Source: Lingula anatina
Taxonomy: Eukaryota; Brachiopoda; Lingulata; Lingulida; Lingulidae
DNA: 64,000 bases
Assembly (NCBI RefSeq): GCF_001039355.2
Contig: NW_019775606.1
Coordinates: forward strand, 44,997-108,996
Direction of reading: 5' to 3'
The translations under genes were made by a program, and so were the position numbers. The notes beneath the pieces were generated by a model. That model saw only the letters and a list, made by a program, of their open reading frames with translations, made no database searches and was not told where the DNA came from. Shown here in pieces: positions 23,907 to 37,583 of this stretch (within the stretch, counting starts at the first letter, position 1; each line of letters begins with the position of its first letter).

Positions 23907-26147
23907 TATGCATAAGAGTCCAATCACTTGTAGGTTGATTCAAGTGCCTTTACTTCTTCTTTCCTTTTTTAGCTGTTCCTTCAATAATCATCAAGTCAAA
24001 AATGAAACCTACACCACAGACTTAATTTGTCCCAAAATTATGCTGCTCGATAGAGGTTGGGGAAAAATGCCTAAATTGTTAACTCCACTTGAGTTAAAAA
24101 TACTTTTTATAAACAGCAATGTATCTTCTTTTCTGTTGACATCAAAAAGTTATGTAATACCTAAAGTTTGCACAATGGCAAAAAAAACTCCATTTTTAAA
24201 TTCTGACTTCCTGCATTCTTGAAATGATTGAACTGAGTGCCTTTTTGACAGAATATATTGTCTGCAAGCACATTATTACTCCATTGACTTACAGGTATAA
24301 TTTATCAATTATTTATCAAAACCTCATCAATTAAATATTAATTTAGTTAATATTTTGTGGTTCTGTACCATTCAGTCCTCTTCATTATTATAAGGCCTTC
24401 CTGGGGCTTTGTCTTTCTAACTGTACTGCCACTAAAATGACCTGCAATTAAACACAGATAACACACATAAAAACTATGTAAATTTGTTTTAAACATGCAT
24501 TTAAGTAGAAAAAACCTAATGTATGAATAGACATTTATCATATAATAGTTCATTTAAAATTTTTCCTATCTCAAAAAATAGATTGATATAATCTGTAGTA
24601 TATATATACTGAGTTTAAATCTGTTCCGCAACACTGGTGTTCTATATACTGTGTGTACCACGTTCTAATTGTATGTATGTACATGTGGATTTTTAAAAAT
24701 ACTTCTGATCCTGAAAATAAAGAATAGCTGCAGTCAACTACTAGTACTGTTTCATTTTGGCAAAAGAGGTACTAGCTAGACAAAGCGAACCATTTCATAC
24801 ATGTATATTCCTTGGCTTTACCCAGCACGTTCATCATTAGCTACCTTACTCTAACTTCAAATGAAAATGATGAGTTCGTGGAAAACATTATTGAATGTCT
24901 TAAATATCTGACCACTGTATAAAAGCATACGGATGTGAAATTTCTTAACATTACCCCTGCAAACATTTTACAAACTGAAGATTTATTAAAACTGTTTACT
25001 TATTTTAAAAAAATTCTGATTACATCCCAAGTTCCTATTCAGAATTTCACCAAATTTCCAATAATTTTATTTCACTATTTCTAATCTCAGGGATTACATA
25101 ATATGTCTTAACAAAAATAATTACAGAAAATATATCTGAAAATTCATTCCAATTAATAGTAAGAACCTGCTGTACTCATACTGGCTTAATTTGTATTATA
25201 TTATACAATATATCATATAACAAACAGTAAGCAGTGGGCAATAAACATGGCTATCTACCAAGAAATATATCTAACATTATCATAAGTCCCTAACTATGCC
25301 AATACAAGACATTGTTTTATACTTAGATATTTATCATTACTAGTAAGCTGACAACAGACTGAAGAGATAGCAATGAAACACTTAAGTACCTTTTATTTAC
25401 ACTCATAAATATTATCTGATACAGAGTGGTGGAATTCCACATACTGATCAATCTTTGATCTGGCCTCCAATCAGTCCACAGTTACTCACAGCTAGCTATA
25501 TTGTTACCTGCATACAAAGACATTGTGGTGAAGTGCCCTAAATTATGTAAGAAAGTCCTCCATTTTGAGGGAGTGATTGAGCCACTTGCTTCTTGTAATA
25601 CCAAAGAGTCCAACATTTCCAAGTACCTTAAATATTTGAGCTGCCTCCACCCACCTCCATTTTCAATACTGAAAAAAAAATCCTATCCCCCCCCCCCCCA
25701 TATTGGGGAGGGTGTGTTTGGGAGGGGGTGGAGCACAGTGGTTCATGTGTCTTCCCCACCCCCATCCAGTAAGTACACCTGCCAAGTCAATTAATGCTTC
25801 TAAACTTCATAGCTATTTTACTCATTTTTTAAAACCATAAACCTATTTATTTTCAGGGGAGGGAGGCAACTTAAAAATCGCCCTTTCATAATGAAATGCA
25901 CCATCATGTATCACACTGAGAATTGGGTTAAATGACACAAAAGAGCTGCCATATGATTCACCAATGTTGAGTTCTAACAGTGTTATTTAAATCAGTGTAC
26001 ACAAATTCTTCCAAGAAAAGGATCGCGTCATTTTACAAGTAGTTATACAGTCATCTACTGCAGCTATATGCCATCTTACAAACAATCCTGACCATATTAT
26101 GATAACCAGTGTTGCTAAGTTTATGCGTCTCTCTCTTTCTCTCTCTC

Positions 26148-26194
<47 letters not shown>

Positions 26195-27320
26195 CAGGGA
26201 TGCAAGACCCCCTTAAGCATATTATTCATTTCTTATCACAAACCACTGACAGCTTAATAACCCCGTAACTGTCACCCTGAGTTGTCTCCGTAGTGACCAC
26301 AACATTCCCATACCCAACACACTGTGTCTCATATGTGTATGGAAAATGGCTTTTAACCCACATAAATGTACTTTCTATACAGACTCTGTGCTATGCGAAC
26401 AGTGGGGAGTTACCAGTGTACTATGAAACTCAGGGTACACAAATGCATGCTACAATCTGTAAATGTTTTTAAAATTGAAATTTATTAAATAAAACTGAAG
26501 ATTCCCTGATTCTGGCACATTTTACTAACCTCTCGCCAAATTAAACTTTCTGTTAACCCCTACATCTATTAGACTATACAGACCTAGTAATACATTATTT
26601 CTCCTCCCTTTTCCCAATACTAGGTGCCTCTACAGATTATTTTAAAAAATTGGGGATTAATTTATTTTTCAAGATAAAAATACTTGTCGCATATCCCTTC
26701 CACACAATTTTAAAGCAGTTCTCTCCCCCTGATCCATCTACTTCAACAGCAGAGCCAGGAGGGAGAAGTAAAATGGAGGGGTAACATATACATCACCTGC
26801 GGTATGTACAGGTCTCTGGTTCAGTCAACCGTGAATAAAGCTACCAGTGCAGTGGTTCATTCAATATTTGTGTGTCGATCGGCACGAATTACGTTCTTCC
26901 CCAAGTGTAGGCCTATGTACTTGAACTACGCAACTTAATGAATCCAGCAGCAGTGCCAGCTTATTACATTAATTTTCGAGCCTTTAGTTATCTATGTGTG
27001 GATATCAGAGGGGTTTGGGGTTTAAAAAAAGGGTGGCATGGCCATCCCCCTTTACCTCGTTATCCTGTATCCGCCCTGCCTCTTTTATATCAGGCCTGGA
27101 AGGTGCTAACAGACACCTATTAACTAAATGAGTTGTTATTCTATTACTTAGTACAGCTAGCGGGGTGCCATGTTCACTGTAAAATTATGTCCTTCGCCGG
27201 GGTCACCTGTTGATTGCTACTTATCGCCTACTAGTACTAGTTATAAATGTAGTTATGTGTAAAGAACTGGCTACTCAGTTTAAAAAATCTTAGTGCTCCA
27301 TGGGACAAACTTATACATAC
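23907..27320. other. First intron of the MYO16-like gene
   Basis: AT-rich non-coding DNA with a (CA)n run near 26150-26190, C runs near 25690 and scattered short open frames without family motifs. Nothing else supported. Confidence 0.55.
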
Positions 27321-27480
27321 CGATTCTGTTAAAGTCCTGATTGAGAGGGAGAAACAGTATTTCCACTTGTTTTTTCACTCTCAAAGAGACTTCATCGCAC
27401 TTAGACAAAAAGTTGACAACTTTTGATTAAAGATCTCGGCGTGAATGACAACACGGAAGTAATTATCGCGCATGCGGATG
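27321..27480 (-). promoter_or_regulatory. Probable 5' exon and TATA-less promoter of the MYO16-like gene
   Basis: Reading leftward, sequence with several CpGs ends at ATCG|GTATGT (27320), a good donor, and could splice to the ATG exon at 23906. An NRF1-like site (GCGCATGCGG, 27468-27477) and an ETS-like site (CGGAAGT, 27454-27460) lie at its far end, as in TATA-less animal promoters. The transcription start is not visible and would be within or next to these sites. A short upstream ATG frame (MKSL, then stop) lies in the leader. Confidence 0.4.
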
Positions 27481-28544
27481 TTTGTCTCGTGTTGCTATTT
27501 TTAGATCCAGCAACGTGACTCAGCGCGAGACGTGACACGCTGTTGAATGGCTTGCGGTGAATAAATCGATTTGTGGATTGATGACTGTGGATCGAACTGT
27601 CACCTAGTTATCGTCACTGTGGTTGAAACAATCACATAGATTTTGGTATCTAATCGTGGTTATATGACAACTCTGTCAGGATTATAAGTCTCCCTCTTGT
27701 GTAAATCAACCCTTGTAATGTACAACAAGGATCGACATGCGACGTCAGTTGGCCACGCCCAATGATAGAGAGCTTTATATCGATCATGAAATTAGAGGAA
27801 AACAGAAATGTCATTCATCGATTAATGATAATAATAAATTATTAATAATGATAATAATAATAATAATGTTAATAATAATAAATATACACAGCCAATTATT
27901 ATTATTTTTATTATTATTATTAAATGTGGGGGATTGCTTTGCTTGTGTCTATAAACAATATATATAGGACCCATTCAAAATCGTTTTAACTTCGAAGAAG
28001 ATTACACACAATTTTATACCTATCAGTCATTGTTTCACTCATTAAAATAGTGCAAATAAAGGTTCATGAAATTTTGAGGTCAGAAGTTATGTAACCAGCA
28101 TGTTTATATTAATACCCGTATTATTTGCAACTTGCATTTAATATACTGTTTCCTGCCATTGTTCCCTCAATAGCCGAAAAATGCTATCGATATGATTTTA
28201 TGGTCCTTTTCAGCAACCCGTATGTGTCAGACATGAAAATGTGCTGCTGTGCAAGTCACGGTTTTATAGATGTGATACGTGCTGTTAGTATATTATTGGC
28301 CTACATGTACCTGTATATACATGTATTGTGCTGGTATGCGTGTTCCTCCCGCTAAAACAAGTGATAAAAAAGTAGAGAGAAATTGCTGGTAGCTAGGCTT
28401 ACATTTACTGTATGTAGATAATGGGATAGGCCAGGACTAGGTAAAGAAAGGATAGGATAGGAGTCAGAATATAAATTAGAGATCAAAATGAAATAACATA
28501 GCTTTAAGTGTTTTGGAGTTTTGAGAGCCTAGCTTGCATGACAA

Positions 28545-28674
28545 TAGCCTCCACCAGGATCGCACTTAAGTCCAGTGGCAGAGAATTGTTTCATGAATTA
28601 GCCAAAGACATACCGGTGTCTGTGAAATTTTCAAAAACCGGATGAAAAATCAATTTGTGAACCTGGTAGAGGGC
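28545..28674. mobile_element. 130-bp foldback MITE, relative of 5631-5760
   Basis: Ends AGCCTCCACCAGG and CCTGGTAGAGGGCT are imperfect inverted copies, and the length (130 bp) equals that of the element at 5631-5760 with the same CTACCAGG core. It is more decayed, and no clear target duplication remains. Confidence 0.5.
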
Positions 28675-28835
28675 TGAATTAGGACGTCTCGAGATTGAGG
28701 CACTTGTGGAAAAGGGCAGGTAAGCTTTTACATAAAAAATATAGCTTTTATAAGATACAGTCGAACCATACTGATAAGTGACAATATATAGTTTTACATA
28801 AGAGATTTAATGCTTGACTAAATCGCGACACTTTG

Positions 28836-29108
28836 CAGGGGCGGATCCATGATTATCTGAAGGGGCTCCGCGTATGGGAAGCCGACCCCCCCTCTCTTGA
28901 CTAGGGGTTCGGGGCCCACTGAAGGGCCCCGATTATTTTTGTTTGTTTGTTTGTTTTTTAGAGGGCGAACGGCTACATTAAGTACGGTTTAGAACTATGA
29001 TTCAGCTAGTCAAAATTCTAATTTGAAGAGGGGACCTTTAGAGTCAGAAATCGAAGGGGGCGGGGGGGGGGGGTCAAAAACCCCTGACACCCCCTAAATC
29101 CGCCACTG
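28836..29108. mobile_element. hAT-type MITE (CAGNGGCGGAT ends)
   Basis: Left end CAGGGGCGGATCC and right end ATCCGCCACTG are the classic hAT-type inverted termini. CTTTG(CA) is repeated at both borders (28831-28837 and 29109-29115). Interior has poly-G and GTTT runs, no coding capacity. Confidence 0.65.
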
Positions 29109-29974
29109 CTTTGCACTAAATCAGGTAATTCCCATTTTTACTTTAAAAAAACTTTTAGCTGAAACCATGGGATTTTTGAGATGGTCCCCAGACAAGTGGG
29201 TTTACTTTCAAACTCATGTTATTTTCAACCAGAATAAAACACAATTTCTCCTGTCTGCAGTTGCTCTCTCAGTACTGGTAGTTAAAATACATTCATTGCA
29301 GTTTCATTGCCTTGAGAATCAGTCCGTATATTAACGTACTGCAGTATGGTTTTATGTATGTGTCATGTGCTGCTGGCATGTTATGCATGAATATGCATAT
29401 TCGTGTGCGTCCAGATGCCAAATAAAACGAAGGATATTAAAGGTGAGAGGAGTTTCTGGTAAACGTGTTACTATGTAAGACACGGGGATGAAAAATTTGC
29501 TTGATTTTTCTTGTCTCTTGTTACTTTGTATTTCTTTATTTCACTTTTAGTAATCTATATATCTATTTCTTTGTCTTTTTTTATTTTGAAGGGAACACAG
29601 GGAAAAGGGGGATCTCCCTCTGGATCAGTTATTATAGACATAGTCGTATAAAATTCCGAAGACGCTAAGGTCTAACAATTATATATGAAAAATACCATAG
29701 AATGACTCCAGGGATATAAAGTGAAGTTATGGAAGTAGAATAAGACTGACTTAGTAACACGATGTACTTGTATATAAAATGTGTGTCATACAAGATAAAG
29801 ATATAAAGTAGATGTATTACAAATGTATTTCAAATATTATACCTATTTGTGTAGGAAATCATATACCATGAAGAGCCTGTAAAAGTAACCGATTCAAACA
29901 GGCATTTGCGTTCAATGCTACAGGCTTGTAGTGTGTATAAAGATCACTTTTTACAGGCACGGGATTACTCAAAG

Positions 29975-30193
29975 ATGGACAGCTCCTACCACACTTCGGT
30001 TCTTGTCACCAGACACAAAGAGGAGGACAAAATGGGCCCCAACTCGCCTCTCTACAAGAAGCCATGGTGGATACCCCTCACGAATCTGATAGCTTTTGTT
30101 GCTGGTCTTCTGGTGGGATTAGTGGTCGGAAAACTAGTATTTGTGAGTATTGGGCCTGGGTTGCTTAAAATATCACACACACGCACACACAAT

Positions 30194-30239
<46 letters not shown>

Positions 30240-30656
30240 CTTTACTAATTAAACTTCAGACAATTAAAACTCAGATACAAATTACTTTTAAAAGAGTATT
30301 GAGACAGCACATGTAAACAGTTTTATCATTTTTGTAAAATCATTATAATTTTTACGTTTCAGGACGCTATCTCTGTGCTAGATGTCAATGGTCTCGCCCC
30401 AGTTTTACACGGAAACAACTTCACTGGATCTAATCCAACACCAAAAACGCCCTCTAACGGCACCACGCCCAAGTTACAGAAAAATGGCGCCTTCGTCAAG
30501 AAACAACGTGTTGTGCAAAAAACAAAGTACTATCAGTCGAGGAAACTGTTTCAGGATATTGTAATATTAAATATTGGCGAAAAGCAGGGGAAAAGTTATC
30601 AAAAATCATTTCAGTTTAATAATTCAGTTGTAATATATGTGAATAAATGGTATTAA
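29975..30656 (+). CDS. Small single-pass membrane protein, unidentified
   Basis: Exon 1 (ATG at 29975, ending GTATTT|GTGAGT at 30142) and exon 2 (after TTTCAG, 30363-30656) join in phase 0 to give 153 residues. After a polar N-terminus (MDSSYHTSVLVTRHKEED) and KKPWWIPL comes a hydrophobic segment rich in G and V (IAFVAGLLVGLVVGKLVF), then a basic tail with potential N-glycosylation sites (NFTGS, NGT) and QKNGAFVKKQR. An upstream acceptor (TTTACAG, 29956) suggests the ATG exon starts at 29957. No family recognised. Exon 2 is duplicated at 38025. It lies head-on to the METTL24-like gene at 31458. Confidence 0.55.
30197..30237. repeat. (GA)n run in the membrane-protein intron; left edge of the duplicated unit
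   Basis: About 40 bp of GA. The DNA to its right (CTTCAGACAATTAAAACTCA and onward) reappears right of the GA run at 37851-37887, so this repeat is the likely left breakpoint of the tandem duplication. Confidence 0.7.
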
Positions 30657-31457
30657 ATATCGATATCTTAACGGCTAGTTTTTTTTTTTTTTTTCTGTCC
30701 CACTAATCATGTTAGTTATGGTATCTGAAATGAATGTCATTATTTATAACAATATTCACCTGTGTTGTGATCATTTATAAATAAAAGCACATGATATTGA
30801 AGGTGGGACAACCTTTTTGACCAAAGTTGTATATTAAGATTTGATTCCACACGAGTCTATATGTAAATGTTACAAGCATTTTTTCGTCAACGTATCAATA
30901 CTGTAAGCGTTTGACAAAAAACCTTTATTTACTGCCATACATGCATTCCTTTGGATAACAGATAAATCTTCAGTATTCAGTGACTATATCAATTAACATT
31001 TACACACGTTCTTACGGGTTACGTCATAATTGCGATTTTACCTTTAACTGAGCACCCACAAACACCGTATTAACGGCATTTTATGACATCATGAAGTACT
31101 CAAAAAACCCTCCCAGCAATTTTTCTCTTTAGCCTTAGTTAGAATTAACAGAGCAAATTAAAACAATGCCTTTGTTTAACCAAAATCTGCAGGAGTTCAT
31201 AACTCTATAAGAAAAACATTTAAACCAAAGTGATGGCACAGGATTAAAGCAAATAGACTTGCGGTCAACTATGCCAATTTTCGTGATAAAATCTTGTTCA
31301 GGGATGAAAGTACGTTTAATTGAGGGTTTTCTGTCATCCAGAGGTACCTCGAATCCGATTATCAACCAAGGATGCCTTGAATCTGAGATTTAATCCGTGT
31401 GGTGGCGGGGAGACCATTAAGAAATTAAGCAGGAATATTTAGTCAGTTGTTATCCCT

Positions 31458-33061
31458 TTAATGAACAAAATTCACATTGACAAACTGCACCTCCAATACA
31501 GCGGCTAGCATTCTGTTTGTTCTAGTAGAGTTTTCGCGTGTCGGATCCCAGTCTCGTGAGAAATAGATTCTAAATCCCGCCTCCTTAAGCCCTTTTAGAA
31601 ACGCCATCTGTTCCAAACTGGGGGGTTTGTTGCTAACGTGAATATGGAACTCCATTGCCATCTGTTTCACATTGCGAAGACTTTCTTCCTGCAGCATTAC
31701 TGGCACAGCCGTGTACTCTGACAACTCAATATCGAACTTTAAAACGTCAATAATTTTCTGAAATTGCAAACAGGGGAAAAGGTTAAGAATGTTTTCAGAA
31801 GTAGATATTTGGCGCTTACGAAGAGTATTTTAAACAAAAGCAAAGGGAACATTCAGAAGCAGACATCGTACCAGCTGGATTGATCCAACTCTGCGGGGAT
31901 TCTCGCTAAAGTGCAGTCAGTGTAATCAGCTTAATTGTCTGACACGTCTCGAGAAGCTAAGGAAAGAGCACACGAAAGAAAATTACCCCTAGTTGTTAGA
32001 GGGGGCATGTCTAAGACTGGATTCACATGTCTAGATCGATCCATCTGGATCGGTCTAACTTCCTGGGGAGTCTCACTAAATCGCAATCAACTTAACCGGC
32101 TTAAATATCTGTCACGCCTACCAAATCAGCTAGGGTAAAGATAATTACCCCCTAGCAGCTTTACTAGGCATGACAGACATTTGAGCCCGTTAAGTTGATC
32201 GCAATTTAGTAAGACTCCCCAGTGAGATAGATCGATCCAAATATCTGGGGGAATGGTCCCTAAATCTAAATGCTCCCAGATCCAATATCACAAGGAAACA
32301 CTTTCCAAGAAGTAGTGCGCCATTAGATCGTTCACCTAATCAAATAAACTTAGCAATGTATATCGCAGATCTTATAGTTAATGTAGTACAAACATTTTCA
32401 TGTCCTAGGGTTTTAATAATAGTTCCCAGCGTATTCACCGGCCGTTTTCTTCCACGCATGTGTTTTTGACCGTTCCATCCCTCGAGGCCCAAGTTATGGA
32501 AGATGTTTCCGGGCTTGCGGACGTGGTCTTCCAGTCCTATCCTGGAGATTTAACAGGTAAGACGTAAAAACGGTTGTTTTTCTTGTTTTTTTTATTTTAT
32601 CAATTGAATATGACAATCTGTTATATTTCTCTTGTTGGATATGGATTCTATTTTCAAATTTTTATCAGGAGCGTCTAAAAGCATTGTTAATGGTTGACAG
32701 TTACGACTTCGGGCCTTCCATACTTGCAGTGTGGGGTATTTTGCAGTACTAAATATAAAAAATTAAAAAAAAAAACACGAGCGACATTTATTTCTCTCCT
32801 TTCGAGTACTTTTTTAAATGACCGGTGTCTGTGGCCCAATCCTTATTGATCCGCTTTATATTCACTTACAAGGGTAACATTGCCAAAAGGTGAGTTTCCT
32901 TGCCTGTAGGCCTACCATAATATGATGTATATGGCCTAAGTGTAGTGCGGATTTTAAAATGGATGTCAAAGGCTTAATAAAAGTAAAGAGGTTTTGTTGT
33001 TGTTAGTGTGTGTATGTGTGTGTGTGTGTGTGTTTGTTTGTTTGTTTGTTTGAGAGAGAGA

Positions 33062-33093
<32 letters not shown>

Positions 33094-33894
33094 TGAGGCA
33101 GGAAGAAGACCTTACGAGGGATCGAATGAATGTACTTCACACCCTGCTTTAACCATATAGTCATCAAAAGACCAGTTGTTTTTAATCCTGTAAAGATAGA
33201 AAGAGATATATACAGATTCTGAGAATGCAACAGCAAAAAAGGCATTTGCTTCAAGATCCATCGATACATCTTCTACTAACAGTAACAGCTAGAGTGCCTC
33301 GGAGTTCCACACAGTCTTATTGGTAATCAAAATTTAGATGTAACTAAACTTTCTTACACATTCAATTGTGTATAAACATGGTTACAATAAATAAAGCGAT
33401 ATTCACCCGAATGAATAAACCAGACAGGAGTTTTGCTTTAGCTGAAAAGGGGGATCCAAACAGACCTCCCACCCTCCGTCAAACCTGCTTCCAGCACGCA
33501 CATGTTGTCGACAGTCATACTGCTGAGTGAGTAAATATCTGGAAATACAATACTGCAAGCTTTTACTGTAGTTATTTGTGTATATGCTTCAGTATCATTG
33601 GAAAAAGAGTATGTACTAGAAATTGCAATGACAAAATACACACGATTACACACGATTCAACTTTGTATTGTCAAATTGTAGCTGCGCTATGTGACTGCAG
33701 TCTTCTGTAAATCCTTTGTTTTTCTCTCTATAAATTCCCGTCAGGGGAGGGGGGAGGGGGGAGGTGATTCAAAAGAACCCGTCATTTTGCTGGACAAAGG
33801 TAAACTTAAGTTTCATGACAAAAGCTCCACATTTTTAGAAAAAGAATCCCCCTTTAGCCGTTGCTGGCTTCGGGCCTGCACACCCTCACGCACT

Positions 33895-33928
<34 letters not shown>

Positions 33929-36677
33929 CCAAACTGACCTATATAGATCGATCTCAAAGCGGTCCAGCACTTCCTTGTCTGTCCCCCCCGGAACTTCATC
34001 GTTATGATGAGGTACGGGAGCATACATGAATTCGACGTCCAGACCAGCAAAGAATGGGTGCGCATATCTTGACCTGCTTCCTGACGTTCTCTAGTCAAAT
34101 ATAACAAAAACCTGCCCTTAGCAAAATATCAGGCCTGTTGTAATATTGCGGCGAATTTGCAGTAAATTTGCTGCAGTATGACTGAAAATTAGCAGCAATA
34201 AAAAGTTATTGGTAACTCCTGCAAACTCGTTGCCGCAATTTTTTTTAGTTTGCAGCAATAATACTGCAATGTTGTTGCAAACTTTTCTTTTTTTTAAAGG
34301 TGGTTGTGCCGAGAATTGAAATCCTCACTGAAAGCGGAAAAATCACTTTTTGGGGAATGGGGATGGCGGTGGTGTATATCTCCTCTCGTTCCCACCAGAA
34401 ACCATATTAATGCTGCTGAAAAAAAAACATTTTTTTGCCCAAGGACACCCTTCCTTTCTTCCATTAATCTTTTCCTTGACAAAGAACTATATATACTGTA
34501 CATACAATACCCTAAAATGCCCCGTTAGTCCATGTACCACCTCAACGAAAAATCCATAAAAAATCGTGTTCAAAATTCATGCTGCTTATATAAATAAGTT
34601 ATAAATAAATAAACTAAATGAATGATAAAAAATAGAGACACGGGTGTAGTCGCATATATGGAATATTTCAGATATCGTCTTTTCTTTTACTTTTATATTG
34701 ATACTGAATGATTTATGACTTGGTAACTGCAGTAACCGCCAAGCAGAGTCAAATGAATAATACAAATATTTATACGTTAGATGCTTATGACGACCGATTC
34801 AATTTTCATTTTCGTCTGTTTCTTTTCAAATTTGAAAGAAACTAGAACCAAGGGTTTTTTTTTAACCCTTTTGCAATAACATTGTATCATCAGATGGAAT
34901 AAGACAAAGCAGATTTCTATATTTTCGTGGTTTTTAAATTATAACGTAAACAGAATATGCTTTATAGGCCCATTCGAATCACAGCCCACTTAATCGTGTG
35001 ACAGGATTCACGATTTTATTATCATAATAAGTTCACCAAGATGATAAAATATGCATTTTTGCCTACCACTTACATCATTCAGCAAAAACTTCCATACAAA
35101 AAGGGTGATTGTCACTCCTACAATGATAATCTTGACTGGGACGCGTAGCATTGTCACGGTTGATTTGGATCTCGCTGGAAATATGAAAAATAGGCAATAA
35201 TTAAAAAAAAAAAAATAAAAATAAAATAATAATAATAATAATAANNNNNNNNNNNNNNNNNNNNNNNNNNNNNNNNNNNNNNNNNNNNNNNNNNNNNNNN
35301 NNNNNNNNNNNNNNNNNNNNNNNNNNNNNNNNNNNNNNNNNNNNNNNNNNNNNNNNNNNNNNNNNNNNNNNNNNNNNNNNNNNNNNNNNNNNNNNNNNNN
35401 NNNNNNNNNNNNNNNNNNNNNNNNNNNNNNNNNNNNNNNNNNNNNNNNNNNNNNNNNNNNNNNNNNNNNNNNNNNNNNNNNNNNNNNNNNNNNNNNNNNN
35501 NNNNNNNNNNNNNNNNNNNNNNNNNNNNNNNNNNNNNNNNNNNNNNNNNNNNNNNNNNNNNNNNNNNNNNNNNNNNNNNNNNNNNNNNNNNNNNNNNNNN
35601 NNNNNNNNNNNNNNNNNNNNNNNNNNNNNNNNNNNNNNNNNNNNNNNNNNNNNNNNNNNNNNNNNNNNNNNNNNNNNNNNNNNNNNNNNNNNNNNNNNNN
35701 NNNNNNNNNNNNNNNNNNNNNNNNNNNNNNNNNNNNNNNNNNNNNNNNNNNNNNNNNNNNNNNNNNNNNNNNNNNNNNNNNNNNNNNNNNNNNNNNNNNN
35801 NNNNNNNNNNNNNNNNNNNNNNNNNNNNNNNNNNNNNNNNNNNNNNNNNNNNNNNNNNNNNNNNNNNNNNNNNNNNNNNNNNNNNNNNNNNNNNNNNNNN
35901 NNNNNNNNNNNNNNNNNNNNNNNNNNNNNNNNNNNNNNNNNNNNNAAAAAAAACATTTTTTTGCCCAAGGACACCCTTCCTTTCTTCCATTAATCTTTTC
36001 CTTGACAAAGAACTATATATACTGTACATACAATACCCTAAAATGCCCCGTTAGTCCATGTACCACCTCAACGAAAAATCCATAAAAAATCGTGTTCAAA
36101 ATTCATGCTGCTTATATAAATAAGTTATAAATAAATAAACTAAATGAATGATAAAAAATAGAGACACGGGTGTAGTCGCATATATGGAATATTTCAGATA
36201 TCGTCTTTTCTTTTACTTTTATATTGATACTGAATGATTTATGACTTGGTAACTGCAGTAACCGCCAAGCAGAGTCAAATGAATAATACAAATATTTATA
36301 CGTTAGATGCTTATGACGACCGATTCAATTTTCATTTTCGTCTGTTTCTTTTCAAATTTGAAAGAAACTAGAACCAAGGGTTTTTTTTTAACCCTTTTGC
36401 AATAACATTGTATCATCAGATGGAATAAGACAAAGCAGATTTCTATATTTTCGTGGTTTTTAAATTATAACGTAAACAGAATATGCTTTATAGGCCCATT
36501 CGAATCACAGCCCACTTAATCGTGTGACAGGATTCACGATTTTATTATCATAATAAGTTCACCAAGATGATAAAATATGCATTTTTGCCTACCACTTACA
36601 TCATTCAGCAAAAACTTCCATACAAAAAGGGTGATTGTCACTCCTACAATGATAATCTTGACTGGGACGCGTAGCAT
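31458..36677 (-). CDS. METTL24-like methyltransferase, copy A
   Basis: Six exons: 36677-36600, 34090-33939, 33538-33407, 33187-33116, 32541-32394, 31757-31458; 293 residues. The N-terminus MLRVPVKIIIVGVTITLFVW is a signal anchor, so a type II Golgi/ER protein is expected. The body has the METTL24-like landmarks: Cys-bearing RYLLTQQYDCRQHV, DGGWEVCLD, CLVYSFG (SAM-site region), WSFDDYMVKAGCEVHSFDPS, a GWNG segment, and DVLKFDIELSEY followed by RNVKQMAMEFH. It ends VNFVH. FkbM-type SAM-dependent methyl transfer is inferred; the substrate is unknown. Exon 1 also appears, identical, at 35151-35074 on the other side of an assembly gap. A 5' leader exon probably ends at the donor near 37053. The donor of the fifth exon is weak (AAT|GTTTGT). 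Tandem partner of copy B. Confidence 0.8.
31874..32250. repeat. Two adjacent R1 repeat copies
   Basis: Copy one (about 31874-32010) and a palindromic second copy (about 32030-32250), whose arms read CTCACTAAATCGCAATCAAC and GTTGATCGCAATTTAGT. The corresponding place in the right duplicate (40589-40740) has only the first copy. Confidence 0.55.
34427..35244. repeat. Left copy of the gap-flanking duplication
   Basis: About 0.8 kb, from the A-run before CATTTTTTTGCCCAAGGAC through METTL24-like exon 1 (35151-35074) to a TAA repeat. It is essentially identical to 35946-36760 except in homopolymer length. Such identity next to a gap is typical of an unmerged assembly overlap. Confidence 0.85.
35245..35945. 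other. Assembly gap (701 N)
   Basis: A run of N starting in a (TAA)n repeat and ending at the beginning of the sequence already seen from 34427. The same ~0.8 kb stands on both sides. Confidence 0.97.
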
Positions 36678-36750
36678 TGTCACGGTTGATTTGGATCTCG
36701 CTGGAAATATGAAAAATAGGCAATAATTAAAAAAAAAAATAAAAAAATAA

Positions 36751-36786
<36 letters not shown>

Positions 36787-36848
36787 CACGGAACAACTTT
36801 TTCTGAGATCCATTTTGACTTGTCTCTGAACAGTTCTCCTTGTTCCTC

Positions 36849-36888
<40 letters not shown>

Positions 36889-37583
36889 GAAATCTTCATC
36901 CCTGGTCTGTCTTCAATTACCACGTATACATAGAATGGCCATTATAATAAATATCAACTTTTTAAACTTTTTAAATTTTTAACTTTGAATTAATAATGAT
37001 TTTAACTTTAAATTAGTAGCAATTAAAAGCAATGGAAACTATACGATACATACCTCTGCCGCACAGCGAATGTAAAGTTCCATATAATTCCATATTCTCC
37101 CAGCCTCATGAAGTCAATTATAGATGAAAAGGACATGAATTATAAAAAACTTTTGACAAGCATGGGGGTCTCATCATAAACTGGAATATTTTAGAAGAAG
37201 ACCTGCTGAACTCTGCAAACATCTGTCATTTATACTCATGACAGGGCCCACGTCATTTTAGAACATGTCCCAAAGTTGTGCATCTCATCGATTTTATATT
37301 TGTGGATCAAAGAGAGGTAACCCTCAATCCACCGGTATCTTCTTTTACTTGATCTGGTATCAATTCCATCACATTCAATTTGTAGAAAGAAGTGTAAAGT
37401 GCATGTATATCTCTTTTGTATAAAGAAAGTTAAAAAAAAACTGAGGAAAAAATGTAAAATTGGAAATAGTTGGAATTAAAAGTATAATTTATTTGGCAAC
37501 AGGTCTTCAGCGACTTCTATGCAGAATCAGAGGTGAGCATAGGTAATATATAGGCACACTGAGATTATCATTCCACAAACGTC

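Larger units (their letters stand above)
27481..29956. other. Intergenic region with transposon remnants
   Basis: Contains TAA-rich DNA (27825-27920), two MITEs (28545-28674 and 28836-29108) and no exon I can support. Confidence 0.55.

Noticed and set aside
24347-24553. Possible extra 5' exon of the MYO16-like gene
   Set aside because: There is an acceptor-like site at 24447, but no convincing donor and no homology; it is not needed to reach the start codon.
34294-34345. Extra METTL24-like exon after the membrane anchor
   Set aside because: It has an acceptor in copy A that is mutated in copy B. Exon 1 joins exon 2 in frame without it.
35154-36029. Minus-strand frame across the second N run
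   Set aside because: Composed almost wholly of N and joined across an assembly gap.
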